Shown: positions 41,369 to 50,830, counted from the first letter of the stretch. The stretch: 64,000 nt of DNA from Actinomadura rupiterrae (GCF_024172125.1 NZ_JAMZEA010000002.1:62001-126000); one strand, 5' to 3'. Notes: a model not told the origin generated them from the sequence alone. Program-made: numbers and translations.

Positions 41369-42087
41369 CAGTCCTCCTCGGGGTCGGTGTCGGCCTGGCG
41401 GCGCGCCCAGTCCTCGACGGCGCCGATGTGGACGGCGGCGGCGGTGCGGGCCGCCTCGGGGTCGCGCTCGCTCAGCGCGCGGTAGATCGCGGCGTGCTCG
41501 TGGAAGCTGCGGGCGAACGCGTCGGCCTCCTGCCGGCCGTGCCAGACGCGCGCGCGGAAGGTGCGGGTGTTCAGCCCGCCCAGGATCGCGGCCAGCACCG
41601 GGTTCCCGGCGGCCTCGTTGATGATCCGGTGGAACTCCATGTCGTGCCCGACGATCTCCTCGGAGTCCACGCCGCGCTCCATCGCCCGCATCTGGACGCG
41701 CAGCAGCGCGAGCCCGGACTCGTCGATGCGCGCGGCCGCGGTCGCGGCGGCCGCCGGTTCGAGGATCTTGCGCACCTGCACCAGGTGCAGCAGCGTCCGG
41801 CCGCGGGACATCTCGGCGACCGCGCCGAACGTCTCCAGCAGGTCGTCCGGGCTGAGCCGGGTCACGTAGACGCCCGCGCCGTGCCGCGACTCCAGCACGC
41901 CGAGCGCGGTCAGCGCCCGGATCGCCTCGCGCATCGAACTGCGCGACAGGCCGAGCTCGACGGCCAGCTCGCGCTCGGTCGGCAGCCGCTGGCCCGGCAG
42001 CAGCTCCCCGGCGCCGAGCTTCGCCCTGATCTGGGCGATCGCCCGCTCGGTGACGGTCGTCCGTGGCGTGGTCGCGTCCTCGGTCAC
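41368..42087 (-). CDS. GntR/FadR family regulator of the fucose region
   Basis: A 239-residue regulator. The GntR winged helix lies at about residues 10-75 (QIRAKLGAGELLPGQRLPTERELA, then GLSRSSMREAIRAL). A FadR-type FCD ligand domain follows, with its metal-binding His residues in GHDMEFHRIINEAAGNP and SFHEHAAIYRAL. GTG 42087 is used because it starts the recognisable protein and follows AGGGAGAACC. It probably represses both directions from the 175 bp divergent promoter region with three TGGTCnGA sites. Its ligand is likely fucose or a pathway intermediate. Confidence 0.88.
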   Translation of the reverse strand: MTEDATTPRTTVTERAIAQIRAKLGAGELLPGQRLPTERELAVELGLSRSSMREAIRALTALGVLESRHGAGVYVTRLSPDDLLETFGAVAEMSRGRTLLHLVQVRKILEPAAAATAAARIDESGLALLRVQMRAMERGVDSEEIVGHDMEFHRIINEAAGNPVLAAILGGLNTRTFRARVWHGRQEADAFARSFHEHAAIYRALSERDPEAARTAAAVHIGAVEDWARRQADTDPEED

Positions 42088-42128
42088 CCCTGGTTCTCCC
42101 TTCCCCCGATGCCGTGACCATCCTGATC

Positions 42129-42224
42129 TGGTCGGACCAATCAACGCAAGTAACGACTTCATTACGGGGTATTGCCAGGATCCCCCCGAGAAGTGGTCTG
42201 ATGACTCCACGATTGGTCCGATGA
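42129..42224. promoter_or_regulatory. three FadR-type operator-like sites in the divergent fucose promoter
   Basis: TGGTCGGACCA (42129-42139) is an odd-centred palindrome, the standard FadR/GntR form. TGGTCTGATGA (42194-42204) and TGGTCCGATGA (42214-42224) are direct repeats exactly 20 bp apart. GATTGGTCCGA also occurs in inverted orientation at the first and third sites. The region separates the regulator-mutarotase-fucosidase unit from the FAH-dehydratase operon, so one protein could control both. Confidence 0.65.
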
Positions 42225-42261
42225 ATCGACAGCAAGATCGAGTATGAGGGGGGACGCCTCA

Positions 42262-43113
42262 GTGAAGCTGCTGCGCGTGGGACCGGCGGGCGCCGAGCGG
42301 CCGGCCGTCCTGGCCGGGGACGGCACGGTGCGCGACCTGTCCGGGATCACCGCCGACATCGACGCCGCGTTCCTCGCCGGGGACGGCCTTGACCAGGCAC
42401 GCGAGGCGCTGGCGGCGGGAAGCCTGCCGGTGCTGGCGGCGCCCGGACGGGTCGGCCCGCCGCTCGCGCGGCCCGGCAAGATCGTGTGCGTCGGCCTCAA
42501 CTACCGCGACCACGCCGCCGAGACGGGCGCGGAGCCCCCGGCCGAGCCGGTGCTGTTCATGAAGGCGCCGAACACAGTGGTCGGACCGGACGACGAGGTG
42601 CTCGTCCCGCGCGGCAGCGTGAAGACCGACTACGAGGTCGAGCTGGCCGTCGTCCTCGGCGGCACGGCCCGCTACCTGGACTCGCCCGAGCAGGCCCGCG
42701 GCCTGATCGCCGGGTACGCGATCAGCAACGACGTCTCCGAGCGCGAGTTCCAGCTCGAACGCGGCGGGACGTGGGACAAGGGCAAGTCCTGCGAGACGTT
42801 CAACCCGTTCGGCCCGTGGCTGGTCACCGCCGACGAGATCGCCGACCCGGCCGCGCTCCCGCTGCGCCTGTGGGTGAACGGGGAGCTGCGCCAGGACGGC
42901 TCGACCAAGGACATGATCTTCGGAATCGAGCACGTGGTCTGGTACATCAGCCGGTTCATGGTGCTGGAACCCGGCGACGTGATCAACACCGGCACCCCGG
43001 CCGGGGTCGCCCTCGGCCGTCCCGGCGAGCCGTACCTGCGCGCCGGCGACGTCGTGGAGGTCGAGATCGAGGGCCTCGGCCGGCAGCGGCAGACCGTCGG
43101 GAGCGCCGCGTGA
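42262..43113 (+). CDS. FAH family hydrolase, probable 2,4-diketo-3-deoxy-L-fuconate hydrolase
   Basis: A 283-residue fumarylacetoacetate hydrolase fold protein. Motifs are [44 protein letters not shown] (the metal-binding Glu residues) and [13 protein letters not shown]. In L-fucose degradation such enzymes split 2,4-diketo-3-deoxy-L-fuconate into pyruvate and L-lactate, and the adjacent genes fit that step. GTG 42262 is preferred over ATG 42244 because GAGGGGGG lies nine bases upstream. The stop overlaps the next start (GTGA). Confidence 0.87.
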   Translation: MKLLRVGPAGAERPAVLAGDGTVRDLSGITADIDAAFLAGDGLDQAREALAAGSLPVLAAPGRVGPPLARPGKIVCVGLNYRDHAAETGAEPPAEPVLFMKAPNTVVGPDDEVLVPRGSVKTDYEVELAVVLGGTARYLDSPEQARGLIAGYAISNDVSEREFQLERGGTWDKGKSCETFNPFGPWLVTADEIADPAALPLRLWVNGELRQDGSTKDMIFGIEHVVWYISRFMVLEPGDVINTGTPAGVALGRPGEPYLRAGDVVEVEIEGLGRQRQTVGSAA

Positions 43114-44393
43114 AGATCGTCGCGCTGGAGGCGCACGACGTCCGCTTCCCGACCTCGCGCGAGCTGGACGGCTCGGACGCGATGAACCCCGACCCCGACT
43201 ACTCGGCGGCGTACGCGGTGCTGCGCACCGACGACGGCCTCGAAGGGCACGGGTTCTGCTTCACCATCGGCCGCGGCAACGACGTCTGCGTCGCCGCGAT
43301 CGAGGCGCACGCGCCGCTGGTCGTGGGCGCCGACCTGGACACCGGCGACCTCGGCGGGTTCGCGCGGCGGCTCGTCCACGACTCGCAGCTCCGCTGGCTC
43401 GGCCCGGAGAAGGGCGCGGTGCACATGGCGGCCGCGGCCGTCGTGAACGCCGCGTTCGACCTGGCCGGACGCGCCGCCGGGTTGCCCGTGTGGCGGCTGC
43501 TGGCCGAGATGTCCCCCGAGCAGATCGTCGACCTCGCGGACTGGCGCTACCTCACCGACGCCCTCACTCCTGCGCGCGCGATGGAAATCCTCCAGGACGC
43601 CCAGCCCGGCAGGGCCGAACGCACCGAAGCGCTCACCGCGCAGGGATACCCCGCCTACACCACCACTCCCGGATGGCTCGGCTACAGCGACGAGAAGCTC
43701 GTGCGCCTCGCGCGCGAGGCCGTCGCCGACGGGTTCACCCAGATCAAGCTGAAGGTCGGCGCGAACCTCGGCGACGACATCCGCCGCATGCGCCTGGCGC
43801 GCGAGGCGGTCGGCCCGGACGTCCGGATCGCCGTGGACGCGAACCAGCGCTGGGACGTCGGCCCCGCGATCGAGTGGACGAAGGCCCTCGCGCCCTACGA
43901 CCCGTACTGGATCGAGGAGCCGACCAGCCCGGACGACGTGCTCGGCCACGCGGCCGTCCGGCGCGCGGTCGCGCCCGTGAAGGTCGCGACCGGCGAGCAC
44001 ATCGCGAACCGGGTCATGGTCAAGCAGATGCTCCAGGCCGGCGCGCTGGACGTGCTGCAGATCGACGCCTGCCGGGTCGCCGGGGTCACCGAGAACGTCG
44101 CGAACCTGCTGCTCGCCGCCGCGCACGGCGTCCCGGTGTGCCCGCACGCGGGCGGCGTCGGGCTCTGCGAGGCCGTCCAGCACCTGTCGATGTTCGACTA
44201 CGTCGCGGTCAGCGGCAGCACCGACGACCGGGTCATCGAGTACGTCGACCACCTGCACGAGCACTTCACCGATCCGGTCCGGATCGTGAACGGGCGGTAC
44301 GCCGCGCCGGCGGCGCCCGGAATGTCCACCGAGATGCGCGCGGCGAGCCTGGCCGCGCACGCCTTCCCGCACGGCGAGGTCTGGAGGAGCTGA
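43110..44393 (+). CDS. L-fuconate dehydratase, enolase superfamily
   Basis: A 427-residue mandelate racemase-type enolase. Catalytic residues can be placed: Lys213/Lys215 in QIKLKVG, metal ligands Asp243 (VDANQRWD), Glu269 (IEEPTSP) and Glu296 (TGEH), and His346 in CPHAGG. The N-terminal cap begins [20 protein letters not shown], which matches L-fuconate dehydratases rather than the general family. It removes water from L-fuconate to give 2-keto-3-deoxy-L-fuconate. It is coupled to both neighbours by overlapping start/stop codons. Confidence 0.9.
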   Translation: MKIVALEAHDVRFPTSRELDGSDAMNPDPDYSAAYAVLRTDDGLEGHGFCFTIGRGNDVCVAAIEAHAPLVVGADLDTGDLGGFARRLVHDSQLRWLGPEKGAVHMAAAAVVNAAFDLAGRAAGLPVWRLLAEMSPEQIVDLADWRYLTDALTPARAMEILQDAQPGRAERTEALTAQGYPAYTTTPGWLGYSDEKLVRLAREAVADGFTQIKLKVGANLGDDIRRMRLAREAVGPDVRIAVDANQRWDVGPAIEWTKALAPYDPYWIEEPTSPDDVLGHAAVRRAVAPVKVATGEHIANRVMVKQMLQAGALDVLQIDACRVAGVTENVANLLLAAAHGVPVCPHAGGVGLCEAVQHLSMFDYVAVSGSTDDRVIEYVDHLHEHFTDPVRIVNGRYAAPAAPGMSTEMRAASLAAHAFPHGEVWRS

Positions 44394-45163
44394 TGGACGG
44401 TCTGGAGGAGCCGAGGGAGTTCGGCGGGATCAGGGCCATTGTGACCGGCGGCGCGTCCGGCATAGGCCTGGCGACCGCGACGCTCCTGCGCGCACGAGGA
44501 GCGGCCGTCGCCTGCCTCGATGTGGACGACGCGCCCGAACCGTTCTTCACCGCTAAGGCGGACGTGACCGACGACGCGTCCGTGCGCACCGCCGTAGGCG
44601 CGGCGACAGGACACCTAGGCGGACTCGATGTTCTGGTCAACAACGCCGGAATCGGTGCCCAGGGCACTGTCGAGGACAACGACGACGACGAATGGCGGCG
44701 CGTCCTGGACGTGAACGTCCTCGGCATCGTGCGCGTGACGCGCGCCGCCCTCCCGCACCTGCGCGCGTCGGCGCACGCGTCGGTCGTCAACACCTGCTCC
44801 ATCGCCGCGACGGCCGGGCTTCCCCAGAGGGCGCTGTACTCGGCGTCCAAGGGAGCGGTCCTCTCGCTGACGCTCGCGATGGCCGCGGACCACGCCCGCG
44901 AGGGCATCCGCGTCAACTGCGTCAACCCCGGCACGGTGCACACGCCCTGGATCGGACGGCTCCTGGCGAAGGCCCCCGACCCCGACGCCGAACTCGCCGC
45001 GCTCAACGCCAGGCAGCCGATCGGCCGCCTGGTCTCCGCCGAGGAGGTCGCCACCGCGATCGCCTACCTCGCCAGCCCCGCGTCCGGCGCCACCACCGGC
45101 GCGTCGCTCGCGGTGGACGGCGGTATGCAGGGCCTCCGGCTCCGTCCCGCGTCCGGCTCGTGA
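44393..45163 (+). CDS. SDR, probable 2-keto-3-deoxy-L-fuconate dehydrogenase
   Basis: A 256-residue short-chain dehydrogenase. The cofactor motif is TGGASGIGLATATLL, Asp in CLDVDD suggests NAD+, NNAG is present, and the catalytic set is TCSIAA, YSASKGA. The gene starts in the stop of the fuconate dehydratase (TGATG). Its position between the dehydratase and the transporter, and the presence of the FAH hydrolase that would use its product, support oxidation at C4 to the 2,4-diketo acid. Confidence 0.87.
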   Translation: MDGLEEPREFGGIRAIVTGGASGIGLATATLLRARGAAVACLDVDDAPEPFFTAKADVTDDASVRTAVGAATGHLGGLDVLVNNAGIGAQGTVEDNDDDEWRRVLDVNVLGIVRVTRAALPHLRASAHASVVNTCSIAATAGLPQRALYSASKGAVLSLTLAMAADHAREGIRVNCVNPGTVHTPWIGRLLAKAPDPDAELAALNARQPIGRLVSAEEVATAIAYLASPASGATTGASLAVDGGMQGLRLRPASGS

Positions 45164-45171
45164 ACGGTCGG

Positions 45172-45336
45172 ACGGCGTCCGACCACCCGGTCCGGACGCT
45201 CCCCACGGCGTCCGACCGGCTGGTCCGGGCGCGGTCCACGGCGTCCGGCCTACCGGTCCGGACGCTCCCCACGGCGTTCGGCCCGCTGGTCCGGATGCGA
45301 TCCACGGCGTCCGGTCCGCCGGTCCGGACGCGACCC
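45172..45336. repeat. 33-bp tandem repeat, five units, before the sugar-binding protein gene
   Basis: Five units of exactly 33 bp start at 45172, 45205, 45238, 45271 and 45304. Each begins ACGGCGTCCG (one TTCG variant) and contains GGTCCGG. Units 1 and 3 end alike (GACGCTCCCC), units 2 and 4 end in GCGGTCC/GCGATCC, so there is an alternating pattern. A hairpin-prone TCCGGACC core is repeated. The array fills almost the whole space between the SDR stop and the ribosome site of the binding-protein gene. Confidence 0.85.
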
Positions 45337-45362
45337 ACCCCTTTCGTGGAGGAGAGTCAACG

Positions 45363-46409
45363 ATGATTCGCAGCAAGATCATGGCCGGGGCCGCCGTCGC
45401 GCTGTCGGCCGCGCTGCTCGCGGGCTGCGGCAGCACCAAGGACTCCGGCGGCGGCGCCAAGGCCGCCGGGGGCAGCGGCAAGGTCGGCGTCGACCTCCCC
45501 CTGCTGACCTCGCCCTTCTGGCAGTCCTACAACGCTTACGTCCCGACGATGGCCAAGCAGCTCGGTGTGAAGACGATGCCGACGGTCAACTCCAACTCCG
45601 ACCCGACGCAGCAGATCACCGACATCAACAACCTGCTGAACCAGGACGTGAAGGGCCTGGTCGTCGCGCCGCTGGACAGCGCGGCGATCGTCGCCGGGCT
45701 CAACCAGGCGGGCCGCAAGGGCGTCCCGGTCGTCGCGGTGGACGTCGCGCCGGACAAGGGCAAGGTCGCGATGGTCGTCCGCGCGAACAACGTCGCCTAC
45801 GGCGAGAAGGCCTGCACCTACCTCGGCGACAAGATCAAGAGCGGCAAGGTCGTGCAGATCCAGGGCGACCTCGCCTCGGTCAACGGCCGGGACCGCTCGC
45901 AGGCGTTCAACGACTGCATGAAGAAGAAGTACCCGCAGGTCAAGGTGCTGGAGATCCCGGCGGAGTGGAAGGCGGAGAAGGCCGCGTCCGGGCTGGACAC
46001 CGTCCTCAACGGCAACCCCGACGTCAAGGGGATCTACATGCAGGCGGGCGGCGTCTACCTCGCGCCGACGCTCCAGGCCCTGCGCAGCAAGGGCATGCTG
46101 CACACCGCGGGCGGCCCGAAGCACATCGCGATCGTCTCCAACGACGGCATCCCGCAGGAGTTCGACGCCATCCGCAAGGGCGAGATCGACGCGACCGTTT
46201 CCCAGCCGGCCGACGCGTACGCCAAGTGGGGGCTGTACTACATCAAGGCCGCGATGGAGGGGAAGACCTTCCAGCCGGGCAAGACCGACCACGACAGCGA
46301 GATCGTCAAGCTGCCCAACGGCCTCCTGGAGGACCAGCTCCCCGCGCCGCTGGTCACCAAGGAGAACGTGGACGACAAGGCGCTGTGGGGCAACACGGTG
46401 GGCAAGTGA
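45363..46409 (+). CDS. sugar ABC importer, substrate-binding lipoprotein
   Basis: A 348-residue periplasmic-type binding protein of the ribose/galactose class. The lipoprotein signal ends in LLAGCGS, with the acylated Cys near residue 22. The mature protein has VDLPLLTSPFWQSYNAYVP, LLNQDVKGLVVAPLDSAAIVAGL and GIYMQAGGVYLAPTLQALR. In this operon it probably binds L-fucose or a fucosyl sugar. GGAGGAG precedes the ATG. Its stop overlaps the ATPase start (TGATG). Confidence 0.87.
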   Translation: MIRSKIMAGAAVALSAALLAGCGSTKDSGGGAKAAGGSGKVGVDLPLLTSPFWQSYNAYVPTMAKQLGVKTMPTVNSNSDPTQQITDINNLLNQDVKGLVVAPLDSAAIVAGLNQAGRKGVPVVAVDVAPDKGKVAMVVRANNVAYGEKACTYLGDKIKSGKVVQIQGDLASVNGRDRSQAFNDCMKKKYPQVKVLEIPAEWKAEKAASGLDTVLNGNPDVKGIYMQAGGVYLAPTLQALRSKGMLHTAGGPKHIAIVSNDGIPQEFDAIRKGEIDATVSQPADAYAKWGLYYIKAAMEGKTFQPGKTDHDSEIVKLPNGLLEDQLPAPLVTKENVDDKALWGNTVGK

Positions 46410-47924
46410 TGGCCGCGCCCCTCGACAAGTCCCCGCCGGACGCGGCCGTCCCGATCGTCGAGGCGGAGGGTGTCACCAAGCGTTTCGGCTCGACCGTGGC
46501 GCTCGCCGATGCCCGCCTGAAGGTGCTTCCTGGCGAATCGCACGCGCTCGTCGGACGGAACGGAGCGGGCAAGTCGACGCTGGTCAACGTTCTGACCGGG
46601 ATCTTCCCGCCGGACGGCGGCGCGGTCCGGTTCGACGGCCGGCCCGCCCCCGCGCCGGGCGACCGGGACGGCTGGCGCGCCCGCGCCGCCTGCGTCTACC
46701 AGAAGTCGACGATCATCCCCGAGCTGACCGTCGCGGAGAACCTGTTCCTGAACCGGCAGCCCGGCACCCGCGGCGTGATCGGCTGGAAGCGGATGCGCCG
46801 CGAGGCCGCCGACCTGCTCGCGGCCTGGGACGTCCAGGTCGACCCGGCCGTCCCGGCCGGCCGGCTCAGCGTCCAGGACCGGCAGTTCGTCGAGATCGCG
46901 CGGGCGCTGTCGTTCGGCGCGCGGTTCATCATCCTGGACGAGCCGACCGCGCAGCTCGACAACGCCGAGATCGAGCGGCTGTTCGTCCGGATGCGGGCGC
47001 TGCGCGAGAGCGGCGTCGCGTTCCTGTTCATCTCGCACCACCTCCAGGAGGTGTACGAGGTGTGCGAGACCGTCACGGTCTTCCGGGACGCCCGCTGGAT
47101 CATCACGGCGCCCGTCGCCGAGCTGCCGCGCGCCGACCTGGTCGCGGCGATGACCGGCGAGGCGACCGAGCTCGGCCGGGAGAGCGGCCGCCGCGAGCCG
47201 GTGACCGCGCCGGTCCGGCTCTCGGTTTCCGGCCTGTCCGGTCCGGAGTTCTCGGACGTGTCGCTGGAGGTGCGGCGCGGCGAGGTGGTCGGTCTGGCCG
47301 GTTCGTCCGCGAGCGGGAAGATCGAGCTCGCCGAGACGCTCGTCGGCCTGCGCCGGCCGACGTCCGGAACGGCCGTTCTGGACGATCGTCCGGTGCCGTT
47401 CGGGGACGTCCGGAAGGCGATGGACGCCGGGATCGGGTTCGTCCCGCGCGACCGGCACGCCCAGGGCCTCGTGCCCGGGCTTTCGGTCGGCGAGAACGCC
47501 ACCATGACCGTCGCCGGACGGCTCGGGCCGCTCGGCGTGGTCAAGCCGGGCCGGCTGCGCGCCGAGGCCGCGGGCGCGATCACCGATCTCGACATCAAGA
47601 CGTCCGGGCCGGAGCAGCCGGTCAGCGGCCTGTCCGGCGGCAACCAGCAGAAGGTCGTGATGGCGCGCGCTCGCCACCGCGCCGGGCCTGCTGGTGCTGA
47701 TCAACCCGACCGCCGGGGTGGACGTGAAGTCCAAGGAGGCGCTGCTCGCGGTGGTGGACCGGGTCCGCGCGGACGGCACCGCCGTGGTCATCATCTCCGA
47801 CGAGCTGGACGACCTGCGCCCCTGCGACCGGGTGCTGGTCTTCTTCCACGGCCGGATCACCGCCGAGCGCGCCGCCGGCTGGTCCGACCGCGACCTGGTC
47901 GCCTCGATCGAGGGAGTGTCCTGA
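46409..47924 (+). pseudogene. sugar ABC importer ATPase (RbsA-like), frameshifted near the end
   Basis: A two-domain ATPase of about 505 residues. Domain 1 has Walker A GRNGAGKST, the family-typical weak signature LSVQDRQFVEI and Walker B FIILDEPTAQLD. Domain 2 has Walker A-like GSSASGKIE and signature LSGGNQQKVVMARA. After that, the frame breaks: the GCGCGCGC at 47663-47670 is one GC unit too short. In the next frame it continues LLVLINPTAGVDVKSKEALL to the stop at 47924. The INPTAGVD segment replaces the usual DEPT, so domain 2 is probably a poor ATPase by nature. The broken gene lies between intact partner genes and is either a fresh deletion or an assembly error. Confidence 0.82.
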
Positions 47925-48946
47925 TGGCCGATGTGGCCGAGAAGGCCGGAGCCGCGGCGCCGGTCGTCCCGCCCGCGCGGGCGGGCGTGCTGTTCCGGCG
48001 GGCCCGCGAGTTCGCGCTGGTGCCCGCGCTCGTCGTGCTGGTCGTCCTGGGGGCCGTCGTCAACGACAGCTTCCTGACCCAGCGCAACATCATCTCCATC
48101 CTGGGCGCGTCGGCCGCGCTGGCGCTGGTCGTGCTGGCCGAGTCGCTGATCCTGATCACCGGGAAGATCGACCTGTCGCTGGAGTCGACGGTCGGCATCG
48201 CGCCCGGGCTCGGGGCGCTGCTGGTGATTCCAGCCGCTTCGGCGGGGTTCGGTACGAAATGGCCCGCCTGGGCCGGGATTCTGGCGATCTTCGTGGTGGG
48301 CGCGGCGGTCGGCGCGTTCAACGGCTTCCTGTCGGTGAAGCTGCGGCTGAACGCGTTCATCGTGTCGCTGGCCATGCTGATCGTGCTGCGCGGCCTGCTG
48401 ACCGGCGCGACCAAGGGCAAGACGCTGTTCGACATGCCGGACGCGTTCTTCTCCATCGCGACCACCACGTTTTTGCAGGTCCCGATGTCGGTGTGGCTGG
48501 CCGTGCTGTGCTTCGCGGTGGCCGGGTTCGTGCTGCGCTACCACCGGCTCGGCCGGGCGCTGTACGCGATCGGCGGCAACCCCGAGGCGGCGCGCGCGGC
48601 CGGCATCCGGGTTGAGCGCGTGACCTTCGCGGTGTACGTGGTCGCCGGGGTGCTCGCGGCGGCGGCCGGGCTCTGCCTGACCGGCTACGTCGGCGCGATC
48701 AACGCCAACCAGGGGCAGAACATGATCTTCACGGTGATGGCCGCGGCCGTCATCGGCGGGATCTCCATGAACGGCGGCAAGGGCACGATGACCGGCGCGG
48801 TCACCGGTGTGCTGCTGCTCGGCGTGGTCGACAACCTGCTGACCCTCGCGCAGGTCGCGTCCTTCTGGAAGCAGGCGATCTATGGTGCGATCATCCTGGT
48901 CGCCCTGGTCATCTCGCGGGTGACTTCGGGGCAGGCTCAGGAATGA
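47924..48946 (+). CDS. sugar ABC importer, permease (RbsC-like)
   Basis: A 340-residue permease of the ribose/galactose type with about eight to ten membrane helices. Family segments are LITGKIDLSLESTVGIAPG, LNAFIVSLAMLIVLRGLLTG, the ATPase-contacting GGNPEAARAAGIRVERV and GGISMNGGKGTMTGAVTGV. GAGGGAG precedes the ATG, which overlaps the end of the ATPase gene. It completes the importer of the fucose operon. Confidence 0.9.
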   Translation: MADVAEKAGAAAPVVPPARAGVLFRRAREFALVPALVVLVVLGAVVNDSFLTQRNIISILGASAALALVVLAESLILITGKIDLSLESTVGIAPGLGALLVIPAASAGFGTKWPAWAGILAIFVVGAAVGAFNGFLSVKLRLNAFIVSLAMLIVLRGLLTGATKGKTLFDMPDAFFSIATTTFLQVPMSVWLAVLCFAVAGFVLRYHRLGRALYAIGGNPEAARAAGIRVERVTFAVYVVAGVLAAAAGLCLTGYVGAINANQGQNMIFTVMAAAVIGGISMNGGKGTMTGAVTGVLLLGVVDNLLTLAQVASFWKQAIYGAIILVALVISRVTSGQAQE

Positions 48947-49089
48947 GGCGGGCCCCGGCAGGGAAGGCGCCCGCCGGGCCGCCGGCCGAGGCACCCGCTG
49001 GGGTCCGGCCGGAGCGTCTGGGCGAGGCGCCCGGCCACAGCGCCGGTCGCGGCGCCGGCCTCGGTGCCCGCTCAGGAGGGAACGTCGGG

Positions 49090-49995
49090 ATGAAGATTCC
49101 GGTCACGCCGCTCGCGTTCGGCAGCGCCGCCATCGGCGGGCTGTACGCCCCGGTACCGCCCGATACGGGCGTGCACACCGTCCAGCGGGCCCTGGAAGCC
49201 GGGATGCGCTACCTGGACACCGCGCCGCACTACGGCGCGGGCAAGGCGGAGCGCATCCTGGGCGCGGCCCTGTCGGATGTCCCGCGCGAGTCGTTCACCA
49301 TCTCGACGAAGGTCGGACGGGTGCTGCGGCCGCTCCGTCCTGGCGAATCCCCGGATTCGGCCGGTTTCGAGGGCGAGCCGCCGGTGAAGCGCGAATGGGA
49401 CTTCAGCCGGGACGGCGTGCTGCGCTCACTGGAGTCGTCCTTGGAACGGCTCGGTATCGACCGCGTGGACATGGTCTACCTCCACGACCCGGACGCGCAC
49501 GAGGACGAGGTCTATGCGTCGGCGTATCCAGCGCTGGCAGAGCTGCGCGAGCAGGGCGTGGTCGGTGCCATCGGGGCCGGAATGAACCAGACGGAGATGC
49601 TGACGCGGTTCGTCCGGCGGCTTGACCTGGACGTGGTGTTGTGTGCCGGCCGCTATACGCTTCTCGACCGTTCCGCTGAGGCGGAGCTGCTTCCCGCGTG
49701 CGTTGAGCGCGGTACGGCCGTGGTTGTAGGCGGTGCCTACAATTCCGGGCTGCTCGCGGGCGGGACGACGTACAACTACGAATCCGCCCCTGTCGCCATG
49801 CTGGAACGCGTCGCTGAGCTGGAACGAGTCTGCACTCGCTACGACGTGCCGTTGCGGGCGGCCGCATTGCAGTTCCCTATGCGTCACCCTGCCGTCGCGA
49901 GCGTGCTGGTCGGCTGCCGTACTCCCGAGGAGGTCACGGAGAACGCCGCCCTGTTCGCACTGGACGTTCCCGAGGACCTCTGGAAGGAACTCTGA
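49090..49995 (+). CDS. aldo/keto reductase, probable L-fucose dehydrogenase
   Basis: A 301-residue AKR barrel. The catalytic tetrad is visible: Asp and Tyr in YLDTAPHYGAGKAE, Lys in ISTKVGRVL and His in VYLHDPD. The C-terminal cofactor segment is VLVGCRTPEEV. Members of this group (D-threo-aldose 1-dehydrogenase) oxidise L-fucose to L-fucono-lactone with NAD(P)+. ATG 49090 was chosen because AGGAGGG lies eight bases upstream; the 144 bp after the permease stop (48947-49089) are GC-rich and repetitive and give a low-complexity extension only. The gene fits as the first step of fucose oxidation. Confidence 0.85.
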   Translation: MKIPVTPLAFGSAAIGGLYAPVPPDTGVHTVQRALEAGMRYLDTAPHYGAGKAERILGAALSDVPRESFTISTKVGRVLRPLRPGESPDSAGFEGEPPVKREWDFSRDGVLRSLESSLERLGIDRVDMVYLHDPDAHEDEVYASAYPALAELREQGVVGAIGAGMNQTEMLTRFVRRLDLDVVLCAGRYTLLDRSAEAELLPACVERGTAVVVGGAYNSGLLAGGTTYNYESAPVAMLERVAELERVCTRYDVPLRAAALQFPMRHPAVASVLVGCRTPEEVTENAALFALDVPEDLWKEL

Positions 49996-50013
49996 TGTCC
50001 GGGAGATGCTCTG

Positions 50014-50823
50014 ATGTTTGACGCTCACCACCATCTTTGGGATACGTCCGCCCGTGACTATGCGTGGATGGACGGTCCGTGGGCTGACCCCCTGCGCGGT
50101 CGTTTCGATGTACCGCGATATGTGTCGGCTTCGGGCGGGGAGGTCACCGGCTCTGTTGTTGTGCAGGCCCTACAAAGCGAAGACGAAACCAGAGAACTGC
50201 TTGCTTTGGCTGACGGGGCGCCGGTTTCGGGCGTCGTCGGTTGGGTGGACCTAACGGCGGGTTCGGTTGCCGAGACGCTGGCTTCGTTCTCTGGGCCTCT
50301 TGTAGGAATCCGGCACATGGTGCAGGACGAGCCCGATCCCGAGTGGTTGTCCCGTCCGGACGTCCAGCGCGGGCTCCGTGCCGTGGCGGACGCCGGGATC
50401 GTCTACGACCTGCTGGTCAAGCCTCCGCAGGCGGACGCGGCGCTCGCGGTCGTGCGCGCGCTGCCGGAGGTGTCGTTCGTGCTCGACCACGCGGGGAAGC
50501 CCGACATTGCGGGCGGCGTATGGGAGCCGTGGGCGTCCTGGATCGCGGCCATGGCGGAGGCGCCGAACGTGGCGGTGAAGCTTTCCGGGCTCGTCACCGA
50601 GGCCGGGCCGGACTGGCGGCCGGACGACGTGCTGCCCTACGCGCGCCACGTGCTGGAGGCGTTCGGGCCGTCCCGCGTGATGTTCGGATCCGACTGGCCC
50701 GTCTGCACACTCGCCGCTTCCTACCGGCGCGTAGTTGATCTTGTCCGGGTTACGCTGGCGGACGAGGACCGCGCCGAGGTCTTCGACGGAACGGCCCGGC
50801 GCGTCTACCGGATCGGGGGGTGA
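50014..50823 (+). CDS. amidohydrolase, probable L-fucono-1,5-lactonase
   Basis: A 269-residue amidohydrolase-2 type TIM barrel. It opens with the metal motif FDAHHHLWD, then GIRHMVQDEPDPEWL, VLDHAGKPDI and FGSDWPVCTL near the end, the layout of lactonases acting on sugar lactones. The product of the aldo/keto reductase just upstream would be its substrate, giving L-fuconate for the dehydratase. It lies 18 bp after the reductase gene. Confidence 0.88.
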   Translation: MFDAHHHLWDTSARDYAWMDGPWADPLRGRFDVPRYVSASGGEVTGSVVVQALQSEDETRELLALADGAPVSGVVGWVDLTAGSVAETLASFSGPLVGIRHMVQDEPDPEWLSRPDVQRGLRAVADAGIVYDLLVKPPQADAALAVVRALPEVSFVLDHAGKPDIAGGVWEPWASWIAAMAEAPNVAVKLSGLVTEAGPDWRPDDVLPYARHVLEAFGPSRVMFGSDWPVCTLAASYRRVVDLVRVTLADEDRAEVFDGTARRVYRIGG

Positions 50824-50830
50824 CCCGAAG

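Noticed and set aside
44615..45481. Minus-strand frame with GRTPW repeats
   Set aside because: The peptide repeat is only the translation of the 33-bp DNA array and the antisense of the SDR gene. There is no start signal.
46238..48994. 918-codon open frame on the minus strand opposite the sugar importer
   Set aside because: It mirrors the importer genes and arises from GC-rich third positions. Its translation is Arg/Asp/Gly-rich low complexity without a recognisable domain.
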